Shown here: piece by piece, positions 1 through 8,370 of the stretch
Layout: every line of letters begins with the position of its first letter
How positions within the stretch are numbered: position 1 is the stretch's first letter
From: an uncultured Candidatus Pelagibacter sp.
GTDB taxonomy: Bacteria; Pseudomonadota; Alphaproteobacteria; Pelagibacterales; Pelagibacteraceae
Direction: 5' to 3'
Length of the DNA: 64,000 nucleotides
NCBI GenBank assembly: GCA_913030805.1
Contig: CAJWDL010000001.1
Coordinates: 80,239 to 144,238, forward strand
Notes under the pieces: generated by a model
Seen by the model: only the letters and a program-made list of their open reading frames with translations
Databases searched by the model: none
What the model was told of the DNA's origin: nothing
Program-made: the position numbers and the translations under genes

Positions 1-774
1 AAGGGGCTAGGAAAAAAAACGGTAGATAAAGAAGCATTAATGAAAGAGCTCATAAAAATTTCACCTGCAATTTTGAAATTTTCCATACCAGTTTGGAAAA
101 AAATAGAAGAATTAAAGAAAAAAAACAAAACCATACTTTTCGAAGGTGCCCAAGGTATTTTATTGGACGTTGATCATGGCACATATCCTTACGTAACTTC
201 ATCAAATACAGTTGCAGGTGCATCATTGGTTGGCTCTGGATGCGGTCCAGATACTATTAATTACGTTCTTGGAATTGTTAAGGCTTACACTACTAGAGTA
301 GGTGAAGGCCCATTTCCAACTGAATTAAAAAATGAAGTAGGAAAAAAAATTGGTGAAAGAGGAAAAGAATTTGGGACAGTCACTAATAGAAAAAGAAGAT
401 GTGGTTGGTTTGACGCTGTACTAGTTAAACAATCTTGCATTATATCTGGAATTAATGGAATAGCTTTAACAAAGATAGATGTATTAGATGAATTTAAAGA
501 GTTGTATATATGCGTTGCTTATGAACTTCATGGAAAGGAAATTGATTATTTTCCAAGCGCACTACAAGATCAGATTGAAGTAAAGCCAATTTATAAACGA
601 ATGGATGGTTGGTTAAAAAATACAAAAGGTATAAAGAAGTGGGACGATCTTCCCACAAATGCTCAAAAATATATTTCGTTTATTCAAGATTTTTGCGGTG
701 TTAAAATATCTAGTATTTCTACTAGCCCAAGCAGAGAAGATTCAATTTTAATTGAGGATCCGTTTAATCACTAA
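1..774 (+). CDS. purA: Adenylosuccinate synthetase, 3' part (5' end outside window)
   Basis: The reading frame is open from base 1, so the gene is cut by the window edge; about 257 C-terminal residues of a usually ~430-residue enzyme remain. PurA joins IMP and aspartate using GTP, the first committed step to AMP. The family motif FEGAQGILLDVDHGTYPYVT lies near the start of the visible part, and the conserved VGEGPFPTEL and GTVTNRKRRCGWFD stretches follow. The ATG at 40 in the ORF track is internal. The stop overlaps the stop of convergent rpoH by 4 bp. Confidence 0.96.
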   Translation, partial: KGLGKKTVDKEALMKELIKISPAILKFSIPVWKKIEELKKKNKTILFEGAQGILLDVDHGTYPYVTSSNTVAGASLVGSGCGPDTINYVLGIVKAYTTRVGEGPFPTELKNEVGKKIGERGKEFGTVTNRKRRCGWFDAVLVKQSCIISGINGIALTKIDVLDEFKELYICVAYELHGKEIDYFPSALQDQIEVKPIYKRMDGWLKNTKGIKKWDDLPTNAQKYISFIQDFCGVKISSISTSPSREDSILIEDPFNH

Positions 775-1667
775 TCAGCTGGTAGTAAATTTTTTGATTT
801 AGCAGCATTCAACATGCACTTTTGAAGTTTGTCAAAAGCTTTGTTTTCTATTTGTCTGATTCTTTCTCTACTAATTTTGTATTTTTTACTTAGTTTATCT
901 AAAGTAATTGGCTGATCATTAAGTCTTCTTGCATAGAGAATTTCTTTTTCTCTATCATTTAAAACGTTTATAGACTCTTCGAACAAACTTTTTCTTTGCT
1001 TAAGTTCTTGATTTTGAGAAATTTTCAATTCTTGGTCCATGGAATTATCAGCTAACCAATCTTGCCACTCATCTCCATTTTCTCCGACTAAATCATTTAG
1101 TGATTTTTCTTGGCCCATAAGCCTTCTATTCATTGATATCACTTCTTCATTACTAACATTCAGACGATCGGCAATTTCATCTACATGTTCTTTTTTTAGA
1201 TCACCTTCAGATTTTGGGGTTATTTGATTTTTTAATTTTTTTAAGTTAAAAAAAAGTTTTTTTTGCGCAGTAGTTGTGCCTATTTTAACTAAACTCCATG
1301 ACCTTAAAATATATTCTTGTATAGAGGCCTTAATCCACCACATAGCATAGGTCGCAAGCCTAAATCCTTTTTCTGGATCAAATTTTTTTACTGCTTTCAT
1401 TAAACCAACATTTCCTTCTGATACCAATTCACTTACCGGCAAACCGTAACCTCGGTATCCCAAGGCAATTTTGGCAACTAGTCTTAGATGGCTGGTTACA
1501 AGTTTTTCTGCAGATTTTAAATTACCTCTATCCTTCCAACTTTTTGCCAACATATATTCTTCTTCAGCAGCAAGCATTGGAAATTTTTTTATTCGAACAA
1601 GATAATTAGATAAGCCTCCATCACTGGAAAGGCTTGGCAGATTATAAGTTGCTGTTTTAGTTGTCAT
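771..1667 (-). CDS. rpoH: RNA polymerase sigma-32 (heat-shock sigma factor)
   Basis: A 298-residue sigma70-family factor that directs RNA polymerase to heat-shock and protein-quality-control promoters. Region 2 is clear (VSELVSEGNVGLMKAVKKFD, then ATYAMWWIKASIQEYI). QKKLFFNLKKLK at about residues 135-146 is the RpoH-box type segment that separates sigma-32 from RpoD. Region 4.2 ends in a helix-turn-helix (YKISRERIRQIENKAFDKL). There is no long region 1.1, as expected for RpoH. It follows rluD on the same strand, 52 bp downstream, and may be co-transcribed with it. Confidence 0.95.
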   Translation of the reverse strand: MTTKTATYNLPSLSSDGGLSNYLVRIKKFPMLAAEEEYMLAKSWKDRGNLKSAEKLVTSHLRLVAKIALGYRGYGLPVSELVSEGNVGLMKAVKKFDPEKGFRLATYAMWWIKASIQEYILRSWSLVKIGTTTAQKKLFFNLKKLKNQITPKSEGDLKKEHVDEIADRLNVSNEEVISMNRRLMGQEKSLNDLVGENGDEWQDWLADNSMDQELKISQNQELKQRKSLFEESINVLNDREKEILYARRLNDQPITLDKLSKKYKISRERIRQIENKAFDKLQKCMLNAAKSKNLLPAD

Positions 1668-1719
1668 AATTATTAATTTGAATACTATTTAATAAATTAT
1701 TTGTCAAAAACAAGGCGTA

Positions 1720-2700
1720 TTATTTGCCAAGATTTCTTAGTTTTTTAACCAATATTGACAAATTTTTCGGTAATGGAATTTCAAAATGAACTTCTTTGTT
1801 GCTTAATGGATGAACAAATCCAAGAGATTTTGCATGTAAAAATTGTCTGTCAATGTTTTTCATAATCGAATTTAACTCCATGTCTATCTTTTTAAATTTT
1901 TTATTTTTTTTTTTATACAGTTTATCTCCAACTATCGGGTTGCCTTTGTAAGTCATGTGAACTCTAATTTGGTGAGTTCTTCCGGAGTCCAATTTGCACT
2001 CAATTAAACTCAAGGTCGGGACTTTGTTATTTTGGAAAATTTTCAACGTTTTATAATTTGTAACAGCTGACTTGCCCTTTATTTGGCTTACCTCCATTAA
2101 CTGTCTATTTCTATTGCTTCGGGTAATATAACTTTTAATAATTCCTTTTTGAGGCCTTAAACTTCCCCATACCAAAGCTTCATATTTTCTATTTATCGTA
2201 TGGTCACTGAATTGTTTTGAAAGATTTATATGTGCCACATCATTTTTTGCAACAACCAAAAGTCCACTTGTGTCCTTGTCCAATCTATGTACGATGCCAG
2301 GTCTTAATTCCCCACCAATCGTAGACAAACTTCCCTTACAATAATTGACAAGCGCATTAACTAAAGTATTTTCAGCGTTACCAGCACCAGGATGCACCAC
2401 AAGACCTGCTGGCTTATTGACTATGATTATATCATTGTCCTCAAAAATTATATCTAAATTATAATTGTATGGTTTAATATTAGTTTTTTTTGGTGGAGGA
2501 ATTTTGATTATAAGATTATCCTCCAAATTAATTTTTTTTGATGGTTCGTAACAAATTTGATTATTAATTTTTACCATGTTCTCCAAAATCAAATTTTTTA
2601 TTCTGGTTCTACTAAGATCAGTTATTTTAGAGCTGATAAAAACATCTAAACGTTTACCAGAAAATTGCTTATCTACCACCAGATTAATGACTTCTCTCAT
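1720..2700 (-). CDS. rluD: 23S rRNA pseudouridine synthase, RluD family
   Basis: A 326-residue RluA/RluD-type pseudouridine synthase that isomerises specific uridines in 23S rRNA helix 69. Residues ~10-70 form an S4 RNA-binding domain. The catalytic-Asp motif is present as HRLDKDTSGLLVVAKN, and the conserved LDSGRTHQIRVHM follows. The length is normal for RluD. It is the first gene of the rluD-rpoH minus-strand pair and diverges from the B12-uptake unit. Assignment to RluD rather than RluC rests on the S4 domain and general similarity only. Confidence 0.9.
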   Translation of the reverse strand: MREVINLVVDKQFSGKRLDVFISSKITDLSRTRIKNLILENMVKINNQICYEPSKKINLEDNLIIKIPPPKKTNIKPYNYNLDIIFEDNDIIIVNKPAGLVVHPGAGNAENTLVNALVNYCKGSLSTIGGELRPGIVHRLDKDTSGLLVVAKNDVAHINLSKQFSDHTINRKYEALVWGSLRPQKGIIKSYITRSNRNRQLMEVSQIKGKSAVTNYKTLKIFQNNKVPTLSLIECKLDSGRTHQIRVHMTYKGNPIVGDKLYKKKNKKFKKIDMELNSIMKNIDRQFLHAKSLGFVHPLSNKEVHFEIPLPKNLSILVKKLRNLGK

Positions 2701-2768
2701 TTTTTCTATAATACCTTAAATTTCTATTATGAGCATTTTGATCACAAAATTTGATTTTAAAAATAATC

Positions 2769-2796
2769 TTGACATATCAATATATTCGACTAAATA
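2769..2796 (+). promoter_or_regulatory. Sigma70-type promoter for the cobalamin-riboswitch transcript
   Basis: A perfect -35 TTGACA (2769-2774) is followed after 16 bp by TAAATA (2791-2796). Transcription would begin near 2803, immediately before the riboswitch fold. This is inferred from sequence only. Confidence 0.6.
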
Positions 2797-2807
2797 CGGA
2801 AAGTAAT

Positions 2808-2958
2808 ACTGCTAGTTCGGTGGAAAATAATGTGAAAAACATTAACTGTTCTCGCAACGGTAAAAGAACGTGAAGTACAAGTCCGAGCACCACCCAGTAT
2901 AGCCCTCTGTCGAATGAAGACCGAGAAGAGTCTAATTCTACAATGAAAAATTAGCAGT
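2808..2958 (+). promoter_or_regulatory. Cobalamin (B12) riboswitch
   Basis: The B12-box core appears as AGTCCGAGCACCACCC near 2879-2894. Upstream is a GTGAAAAACATT..CTGTTCTCGCAACGGTAA segment, which matches the conserved GGTG/CCCGCAACTGTAA part of the adenosylcobalamin aptamer. The outer bases ACTGCTA (2808-2814) and TAGCAGT (2952-2958) are complementary and can close the P1 stem. It lies between a good promoter and a TonB-receptor gene, the usual position. High cobalamin is expected to reduce expression of the downstream uptake genes. Confidence 0.88.
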
Positions 2959-2976
2959 GGCATTGAGATGGTAATA

Positions 2977-3006
2977 AATTTTTTAAAGTTAAAACTTTAA
3001 AAAATT
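2977..3006 (+). repeat. Perfect 14-bp inverted repeat between riboswitch and start codon
   Basis: AATTTTTTAAAGTT is followed by AA and then its exact reverse complement AACTTTAAAAAATT. It lies 18 bp after the riboswitch and 12 bp before the receptor start. It is a candidate expression platform, either a weak terminator or a structure limiting ribosome access. There is no T-run directly after it, which argues against a classical terminator. Confidence 0.5.
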
Positions 3007-3018
3007 GATGATTATGAA

Positions 3019-4947
3019 ATGCTAACTATGCCAAGGATAATAATATCAATTTTAGTTTTGGTTCTTTCTTTAGGTAAATTATTTGCTGCTGATATCTCAG
3101 TTATAGTTATTGCGCCAAGTAAAAAAGCACAATCTCTTTCTACAGTTGGTTCATCGGTGACGGTTTATGATCAAGAATATCTAGATGATAATGAAGATTT
3201 TTTTTTAGGGGATATTTTATCGGATGGATCATCAATTAATTTTTTTCAGGGTGGTGGAGCAGGAACAATTTCTGGAATTCAATTAAGAGGTTTACCAAAG
3301 GCCTATTCGACGGTTTATATTGATGGGATTAAAATGTCAGATAACTCAACTCCAAAAAACGATTATTATTTTGATGATATTTTGTCTGGTCAAATTTCCA
3401 GGGTTGAAATATTGAAAGGTAACCAGAGCTCGGTTTATGGAAGTGGAGCGATGGGTGGTACAATAAATATTACCACTAAAAGAGGTCAACCAGGATTTCA
3501 AAAAGACTTTTTTTATAATACCGGATCTCATGGAACTCATAATTTAGGTTTTTCATTAGATGGAGCGAATGATGAAAGAGATTTTTATATTGGTTTGGAG
3601 AGATATCAAACAGATGGAATTTCACAGATGAGTCATAATGATGAGGATGATGCATACAAAAATCATACTTTAATTGCAAATTACGGATATAAAATTTCAG
3701 ATAAAATCGGATTTACTACTAACTACAGATTCGTCAATGCTAGATTAGAATACGATTCTGTAAACAAAGATTATAGAAATGATTGGGATAATTCTCATGA
3801 AAAAGAGTCTACTGTTAATTTTGGTTTTTCATATAAACCAAATGTAAAGTTTACAAACAATTTAAATTTTACAAGTGCTTATAACAGCAGAACGGGTAAT
3901 GATATACAGAGCGTTTATGACAGTAGATTTCAAAAAAATGGTTTCTGGTCATATCGAGACGCCATTAACTATAAAGGAATATACAATTTTAATTTAGATA
4001 ACAGTGCAGTTTTTGGAATTGAGAAAGAATGGAATGAAATGGACTATGAAAAATACAATGGTCGTGATGATGCCATAGACCGTAAATATGCCGAAGAAGT
4101 TATTTCTCAATATGTTGATTTTCAATCGAGATTAACAAATAATTTATACGCCACAGCTGGTATAAGATTTGATGATCATACCGCAGCTGGACGCGAGCAT
4201 AGCGAGCGGGTTTCCGTAGCTTATCTTTTTGATGATAAAAATACTAAACTTAAAAGCTCTTATGGCACAGGAATAAAATATCCCTCCCTTTATGAATTTT
4301 ATAAAAATGCAGGCAGCTCTTCACTGGGAGCTGAGCATGGTAGAAGTTATGACTTTGGCATAGAAAAATCTTTTGCGGAAAAAGGTATTAGATTTGATAT
4401 TACTTATTTCAATCATAAATATGAAGATATGATTGAAGGCCAAAAAAGAACTGGCTGGGTGCTTCAAAATGTTTCCGGCACAGTTAGGTCACAAGGTATT
4501 GAGTTATTTTCTCAATATAAATTCAGCGATATATTAAATTTTGATCTGAATTATACTTATAACTCCACCTACGATGGTGCAGATTTTGATGATCCAGATA
4601 TGGGCTCACAGAGCAACGGCGCATTCACAAATTCTCAAATAGTTAGAATTCCCAGACATTTCATTAATTTATCCAGCAAAGTATCGCCTGTAAAAGATTT
4701 AAATATTACTTTACAAACAAAGTGGTCTGATGAAATGAGAGATTATGAAAATGTAAATAGTACGGTAGGCGGGGATCAAAGATTAAAATCTTTTTTGGTG
4801 AACGATCTAACGGCTGATTACAAATTGGCTAACGGATATAAAGCTTTTTTTAAAATAGATAACATCTTCGATGAAGTTTACAACACTGCTTTTGAATACA
4901 ATCAAATGGACAGATCTTTTAATTTTGGAATAAAAAGGTCTTATTAG
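3019..4947 (+). CDS. btuB: TonB-dependent outer-membrane receptor, BtuB-like (cobalamin)
   Basis: A 642-residue outer-membrane receptor. A signal peptide (hydrophobic ISILVLVLSLGKLFAAD) precedes a plug domain containing LRGLPKAYSTVYIDGIKMSD and the conserved SSVYGSGAMGGTINITTKRG. The rest is a beta-barrel ending in an aromatic terminal strand (FNFGIKRSY). Substrate assignment to cobalamin rests on the riboswitch upstream and on BtuB-like length, not on visible ligand residues. Start is the ATG at 3019 or 3028; both precede the signal peptide. It probably forms a B12-import unit with the membrane gene that follows. Confidence 0.85.
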   Translation: MLTMPRIIISILVLVLSLGKLFAADISVIVIAPSKKAQSLSTVGSSVTVYDQEYLDDNEDFFLGDILSDGSSINFFQGGGAGTISGIQLRGLPKAYSTVYIDGIKMSDNSTPKNDYYFDDILSGQISRVEILKGNQSSVYGSGAMGGTINITTKRGQPGFQKDFFYNTGSHGTHNLGFSLDGANDERDFYIGLERYQTDGISQMSHNDEDDAYKNHTLIANYGYKISDKIGFTTNYRFVNARLEYDSVNKDYRNDWDNSHEKESTVNFGFSYKPNVKFTNNLNFTSAYNSRTGNDIQSVYDSRFQKNGFWSYRDAINYKGIYNFNLDNSAVFGIEKEWNEMDYEKYNGRDDAIDRKYAEEVISQYVDFQSRLTNNLYATAGIRFDDHTAAGREHSERVSVAYLFDDKNTKLKSSYGTGIKYPSLYEFYKNAGSSSLGAEHGRSYDFGIEKSFAEKGIRFDITYFNHKYEDMIEGQKRTGWVLQNVSGTVRSQGIELFSQYKFSDILNFDLNYTYNSTYDGADFDDPDMGSQSNGAFTNSQIVRIPRHFINLSSKVSPVKDLNITLQTKWSDEMRDYENVNSTVGGDQRLKSFLVNDLTADYKLANGYKAFFKIDNIFDEVYNTAFEYNQMDRSFNFGIKRSY

Positions 4948-5007
4948 TGAGAAAATTGAATAATTAAGACTAGTTTTAAACAAGTTTATGTATTATATAT
5001 TCCGAGA

Positions 5008-5568
5008 ATGAGAAAATATTTAATAATTTCAGGGAAAGAAATATTTCCCATTGGTTTAGTTTTGTTATTAGCATTTTCTAGATTTATACCTCATCCACCT
5101 AATTTTACTCCAATAGTGGCTGCCGCAATAATGAGTGGTTATTTTTTTAAAAATATAAAATTGTCTTTTATTGTATTGATAATTTCCATGTTGTTCGTGG
5201 ATATTTTCATTGGATTTTATAAACATATGTTTTTTGTTTATTTATCATTATTTTTAATAACTTTTATTTTCTTTAAAATATCTGACAAAATAAATTTCAA
5301 AAGTTTGTTTGTTTTTGGTTTTTTAGGTTCATTGATATTTTTTTTAGTTTCTAATTTTGGTGTATGGACTTTTGGAGTACTTTCTCCAGTTACTAACTTA
5401 CCTTATGAAAAAAGTTTAAATGGTTTGATAAGTTGCTATTTTTTTGCAATACCCTTTTTTAAAAATACACTTTTGTCCACAGTAGTATTTTCTTATGCCG
5501 CTTTCCTTGCAAATCATTTTTATGAAAAAAAGGGGCAAAAGAAAATAGTAGAAAAATCTATCAAATAA
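5008..5568 (+). CDS. Small integral membrane protein (DUF6580-like), candidate cobalamin transport component
   Basis: A 186-residue protein with about five or six hydrophobic segments. An N-terminal SRFIPHPPNFTPIVAAAIMSG motif is typical of a family of ECF S-component-like membrane proteins often found beside B12-regulated TonB receptors. It lies 60 bp downstream of the receptor on the same strand and so is probably under the same riboswitch. No ECF ATPase is visible in the window. Function in inner-membrane passage of cobalamin or a precursor is inferred from context. Confidence 0.65.
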   Translation: MRKYLIISGKEIFPIGLVLLLAFSRFIPHPPNFTPIVAAAIMSGYFFKNIKLSFIVLIISMLFVDIFIGFYKHMFFVYLSLFLITFIFFKISDKINFKSLFVFGFLGSLIFFLVSNFGVWTFGVLSPVTNLPYEKSLNGLISCYFFAIPFFKNTLLSTVVFSYAAFLANHFYEKKGQKKIVEKSIK

Positions 5569-5569
5569 T

Positions 5570-5647
5570 TGGCGGGCCGCGAGGGACTCGAACCCCCAAC
5601 CTCTGCGTCCGAAGCGCAGCGCTCTATCCAATTGAAGCTAGCAGCCC
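5570..5647 (-). tRNA. tRNA-Arg (anticodon TCG)
   Basis: Read on the minus strand, the cloverleaf starts GGGCTGC and ends GCGGCCC plus discriminator G and an encoded CCA. The anticodon arm CTGCG-CTTCGGA-CGCAG gives anticodon TCG (arginine), and the T-arm carries GGTTCGAGTCC. It is 78 nt including CCA and has no intron or variable-arm anomaly. The minus-strand 71-aa ORF in the track is a shadow over this gene. Confidence 0.95.
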
Positions 5648-5656
5648 ATAAATCTA

Positions 5657-6448
5657 TTATTCACCAACATTAATTAGTGTACCTTTTTTTCTTGCTCCAT
5701 AAAAAGCCAAATAAAATATAAAAACAGCTGAAGTAAAATAAATTAAATTTAATTTTAATGCAGTTAAAATATTTGAATAATTTACAACGTTATCTAGCAA
5801 AATAGATCTTACTTCTTCGAATATATAAACCAAAGGTAAGATTTTAGCCACCATTTGGAGCCAATCCGGTAAAATTGATAATGGATAATAAACACATCCC
5901 AAAGGAGCTAATAAAAAAAGTGATGACCAAGCTATGTTTTCAAAAGCAGGACCATATCTTAGAAGTCCAGAAGTAACCAATAACCCCAACGTAATTCCAA
6001 AAAGATATAAGCTCAAAAAGAGCAAAACTAATGAGGGACCCAAGGCAAATATGGAAACACCAAAGAAGGGAGCTGCAAGAAGTACCGCAGGTATTATCCC
6101 AATTAATGTTCTTAATAAAGCGGTTGCCGTTAGTGCCGTTATAATTTCACTAACTTTCAAAGGAGCAACAAACAAGTTGGTAAAATTTCTGCTCCAAATT
6201 TCTTCAAGAAATAACATATTAAAGCTAATACTTGATCGAAATAAAAAATCGTAAAGAATAGCCGAACTTAAGATAATACCCACGGTATGGTTATAAAGAT
6301 CAGTATGTAATGTAAAAAATTTTGAAATAAAACCCCATAGTACTATTTGAATTGTGGGCCAATATATTAAATCTAAAATTCTAGGTAAAGAACCCTTAAT
6401 TAAATATATATGCCGTAAAGATAGAGCGTACATTCTATGAAATTTCAT
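5657..6448 (-). CDS. ABC-2 type transporter permease
   Basis: A 263-residue inner-membrane permease with about six hydrophobic segments. It follows the ATPase gene by one base (6449), so the two form an exporter operon. The architecture matches ABC-2 permeases of the NodJ/polysaccharide-drug export kind, with a conserved GLLRYGPAFENIAW-like segment in the later half. The substrate cannot be read from the sequence. There is no periplasmic binding protein nearby, which is consistent with export. Confidence 0.85.
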   Translation of the reverse strand: MKFHRMYALSLRHIYLIKGSLPRILDLIYWPTIQIVLWGFISKFFTLHTDLYNHTVGIILSSAILYDFLFRSSISFNMLFLEEIWSRNFTNLFVAPLKVSEIITALTATALLRTLIGIIPAVLLAAPFFGVSIFALGPSLVLLFLSLYLFGITLGLLVTSGLLRYGPAFENIAWSSLFLLAPLGCVYYPLSILPDWLQMVAKILPLVYIFEEVRSILLDNVVNYSNILTALKLNLIYFTSAVFIFYLAFYGARKKGTLINVGE

Positions 6449-6449
6449 A

Positions 6450-7175
6450 TTATTCTCTCACAATTTTCAAAAACACTTCTTCTAAATTTTTTCTTCCATG
6501 TTTATTGATTAAATCACCGCTTGTTCCTCTATCAATTATTTCACCATTTTTCATCATCATTACTTCATGGCAAAGCCTTTCCACTTCATTCATATTGTGT
6601 GAAGCTAACAAAATGGTCGAACCTTTTTTGGAAGCAAAATCTTCAATAAAACCTCTAATATAGTCACCAACATCAGGATCAAGACTTGCTGTTGGCTCAT
6701 CTAAAAAAAGTATTTCAGGATCGTTGATTAAAGCTTTAGCCAAAGACACTCTATTTTTTTGACCAGAAGAAAGTTCGCCAGTTTTTCTTGATCTAAATTC
6801 AAATAAGTTTAACTTTTCCATTAAATTATAAATTTTTTCTTTTAAATTCTTTACACCATATAGCTTACCGTAAACTTTTAGATTTTCTTCAACTGTTAGT
6901 TTCTTTGGTAACTCAATATATGGAGAAATAAAATTCATTTTTTCTAACAAACCTGTTCTATTATTTTCAATGTTATTATGATTAATAATAATACTTCCTG
7001 AGGTGGGTTTTATTAAACCCAACATCATACCTAAGGTGGTAGTTTTACCGCATCCATTTGGTCCAAGAAGGCCGATTATTTTACCTTTATTAATTTCAAA
7101 ACTTATATTTTTCACAGCCCAAACATTGCCAAATTGTTTAGTTAAATTTTTTATTTCAATTGCCACCATGTTCAT
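6450..7175 (-). CDS. ABC transporter ATP-binding protein (exporter type)
   Basis: A 241-residue nucleotide-binding subunit. Walker A is GLLGPNGCGKTTTLG (about residues 34-48), the signature is LSSGQKNRVSLAKAL, Walker B is EILFLDEPTASLD, and the switch His is in LLASHNMNEVERLCHEV. It is a CcmA/NodI-like ATPase expected to drive the ABC-2 permease encoded directly downstream. Its start overlaps the tsaC stop by 4 bp (ATGA-type coupling), so it probably belongs to the same transcript. Confidence 0.93.
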   Translation of the reverse strand: MNMVAIEIKNLTKQFGNVWAVKNISFEINKGKIIGLLGPNGCGKTTTLGMMLGLIKPTSGSIIINHNNIENNRTGLLEKMNFISPYIELPKKLTVEENLKVYGKLYGVKNLKEKIYNLMEKLNLFEFRSRKTGELSSGQKNRVSLAKALINDPEILFLDEPTASLDPDVGDYIRGFIEDFASKKGSTILLASHNMNEVERLCHEVMMMKNGEIIDRGTSGDLINKHGRKNLEEVFLKIVRE

Positions 7176-8104
7176 CTATTTGATGCTTTTTTTAATCTAT
7201 CATTAATTGCCAAACCCAATCCGTGGCTGGGTATTCTACCAACGGCTATAGAACTATAGCCTTTTTTTTTTATCAATCTTAAAATACTAAATAAATTTTT
7301 AGCAGCCTCTCTCATATTTCCACTTTTACTTAAAGTGAAGTAATTATTCTTGTTCTTTGCTTTTTCTGAAAATTGAAGAAAAGCTTCATTTTTTTTTGGA
7401 TAATTGGCATTTAATCTTACCGGTATTCCTGGAGAATAATGAAGTCCTAATTGTCCAGGAGATTTAATATTTTTTGAAAGTTTTTTTAATTTTATTTTAC
7501 AGTGCAATACCGCTTCCAACTGTTCAATGGTAATTCCTCCCGGTCTTAAAATGGAGATTTTATCTGTTAAATCCACAATCGTAGATTCGAGTCCTATTTT
7601 GGTTTTTCCACCATTAAGAATTAATTTAATTTTATTTCCGAATTCATCTTTTACATCCGTCGCTGTAACGGAGCTTAATTTTGAAGAAATATTTGCACTA
7701 GGTGCTGCCAATGGAAAATTTAATTTAGATAATAAACTTTGGGTAATTTTATTTTTTGGAAATCGTATCGCGATTGTTTTTTTATTTGCATTTACATATT
7801 TTGATAATCTGGAGTTCTTTTTTTTATTGAGCACAAATGTTAAAGGACCAGGGCAAAATTTTCTAAACAATTTATTAAAAGCTTCATTTATTATGCAATC
7901 TTGTTTTAAATCACTGATGCTATAATAATGAACAATTAAAGGATTTTTTAAGGATCTTTTTTTGAGTGAAAATATTTTTTTTACAGCTTTATTTGAATAT
8001 GCATTTCCAGCTAAACCATAGACAGTTTCTGTTGGTATAGCGACCACATTATTATTTGTTAAATATTTTTTGGCCTTTTCTATATTTGAATGGATATTTT
8101 TCAT
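7172..8104 (-). CDS. tsaC: Threonylcarbamoyl-AMP synthase (Sua5/YrdC family)
   Basis: Makes threonylcarbamoyl-AMP for the t6A modification at position 37 of ANN-decoding tRNAs. The YrdC domain is clear (AIPTETVYGLAGNAYSN, KRSLKNPLIVHY, APSANISS), followed by a C-terminal Sua5 domain, giving 310 residues, the long Sua5-type form. The ORF track starts at 8149, but the ATG at 8104 (MKNIHSNIEKAKKYL) matches the family start and avoids a long overlap with divergent xseB. The product of the 3' end is coupled to the ABC ATPase. Confidence 0.9.
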   Translation of the reverse strand: MKNIHSNIEKAKKYLTNNNVVAIPTETVYGLAGNAYSNKAVKKIFSLKKRSLKNPLIVHYYSISDLKQDCIINEAFNKLFRKFCPGPLTFVLNKKKNSRLSKYVNANKKTIAIRFPKNKITQSLLSKLNFPLAAPSANISSKLSSVTATDVKDEFGNKIKLILNGGKTKIGLESTIVDLTDKISILRPGGITIEQLEAVLHCKIKLKKLSKNIKSPGQLGLHYSPGIPVRLNANYPKKNEAFLQFSEKAKNKNNYFTLSKSGNMREAAKNLFSILRLIKKKGYSSIAVGRIPSHGLGLAINDRLKKASNR

Positions 8105-8127
8105 GTATAAATTAGTATGGATATAAT

Positions 8128-8364
8128 ATGAATTCTGAAAATATTCCAACTGATATAAAAAACAAGTCTATTGAAGAAGCCCAAAAAGAAGTATCAGAAA
8201 TAATAGAAATATTGGAAAAAGAAGAAAATCTCGAGAATTCAATAGAAAAATATCATCGTTTGATTTTATTAAATAAATATATTGAACAAAAATTCAAAAA
8301 TAAATCAAAAAATATATCAAAAAAAAATTTTGAAAACATACAAAATTCCTTATCAAAAAATTAA
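8128..8364 (+). CDS. xseB: Exodeoxyribonuclease VII small subunit
   Basis: A 78-residue acidic-then-basic helical protein. SIEEAQKEVSEIIEILEKEE and the following coiled segment match XseB, the small subunit of ExoVII, which degrades single-stranded DNA to oligonucleotides. It is placed directly before ispA and dxs, a common proteobacterial order (xseB-ispA-dxs), which strongly supports the call. The large subunit XseA is not in this window. Confidence 0.85.
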   Translation: MNSENIPTDIKNKSIEEAQKEVSEIIEILEKEENLENSIEKYHRLILLNKYIEQKFKNKSKNISKKNFENIQNSLSKN

Positions 8365-8370
8365 TTTTTT

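Noticed and set aside
5416-5631. Minus-strand 71-aa ORF over the tRNA-Arg
   Set aside because: It runs through a clear tRNA gene and the antisense of the DUF6580-like gene; no independent evidence for coding.
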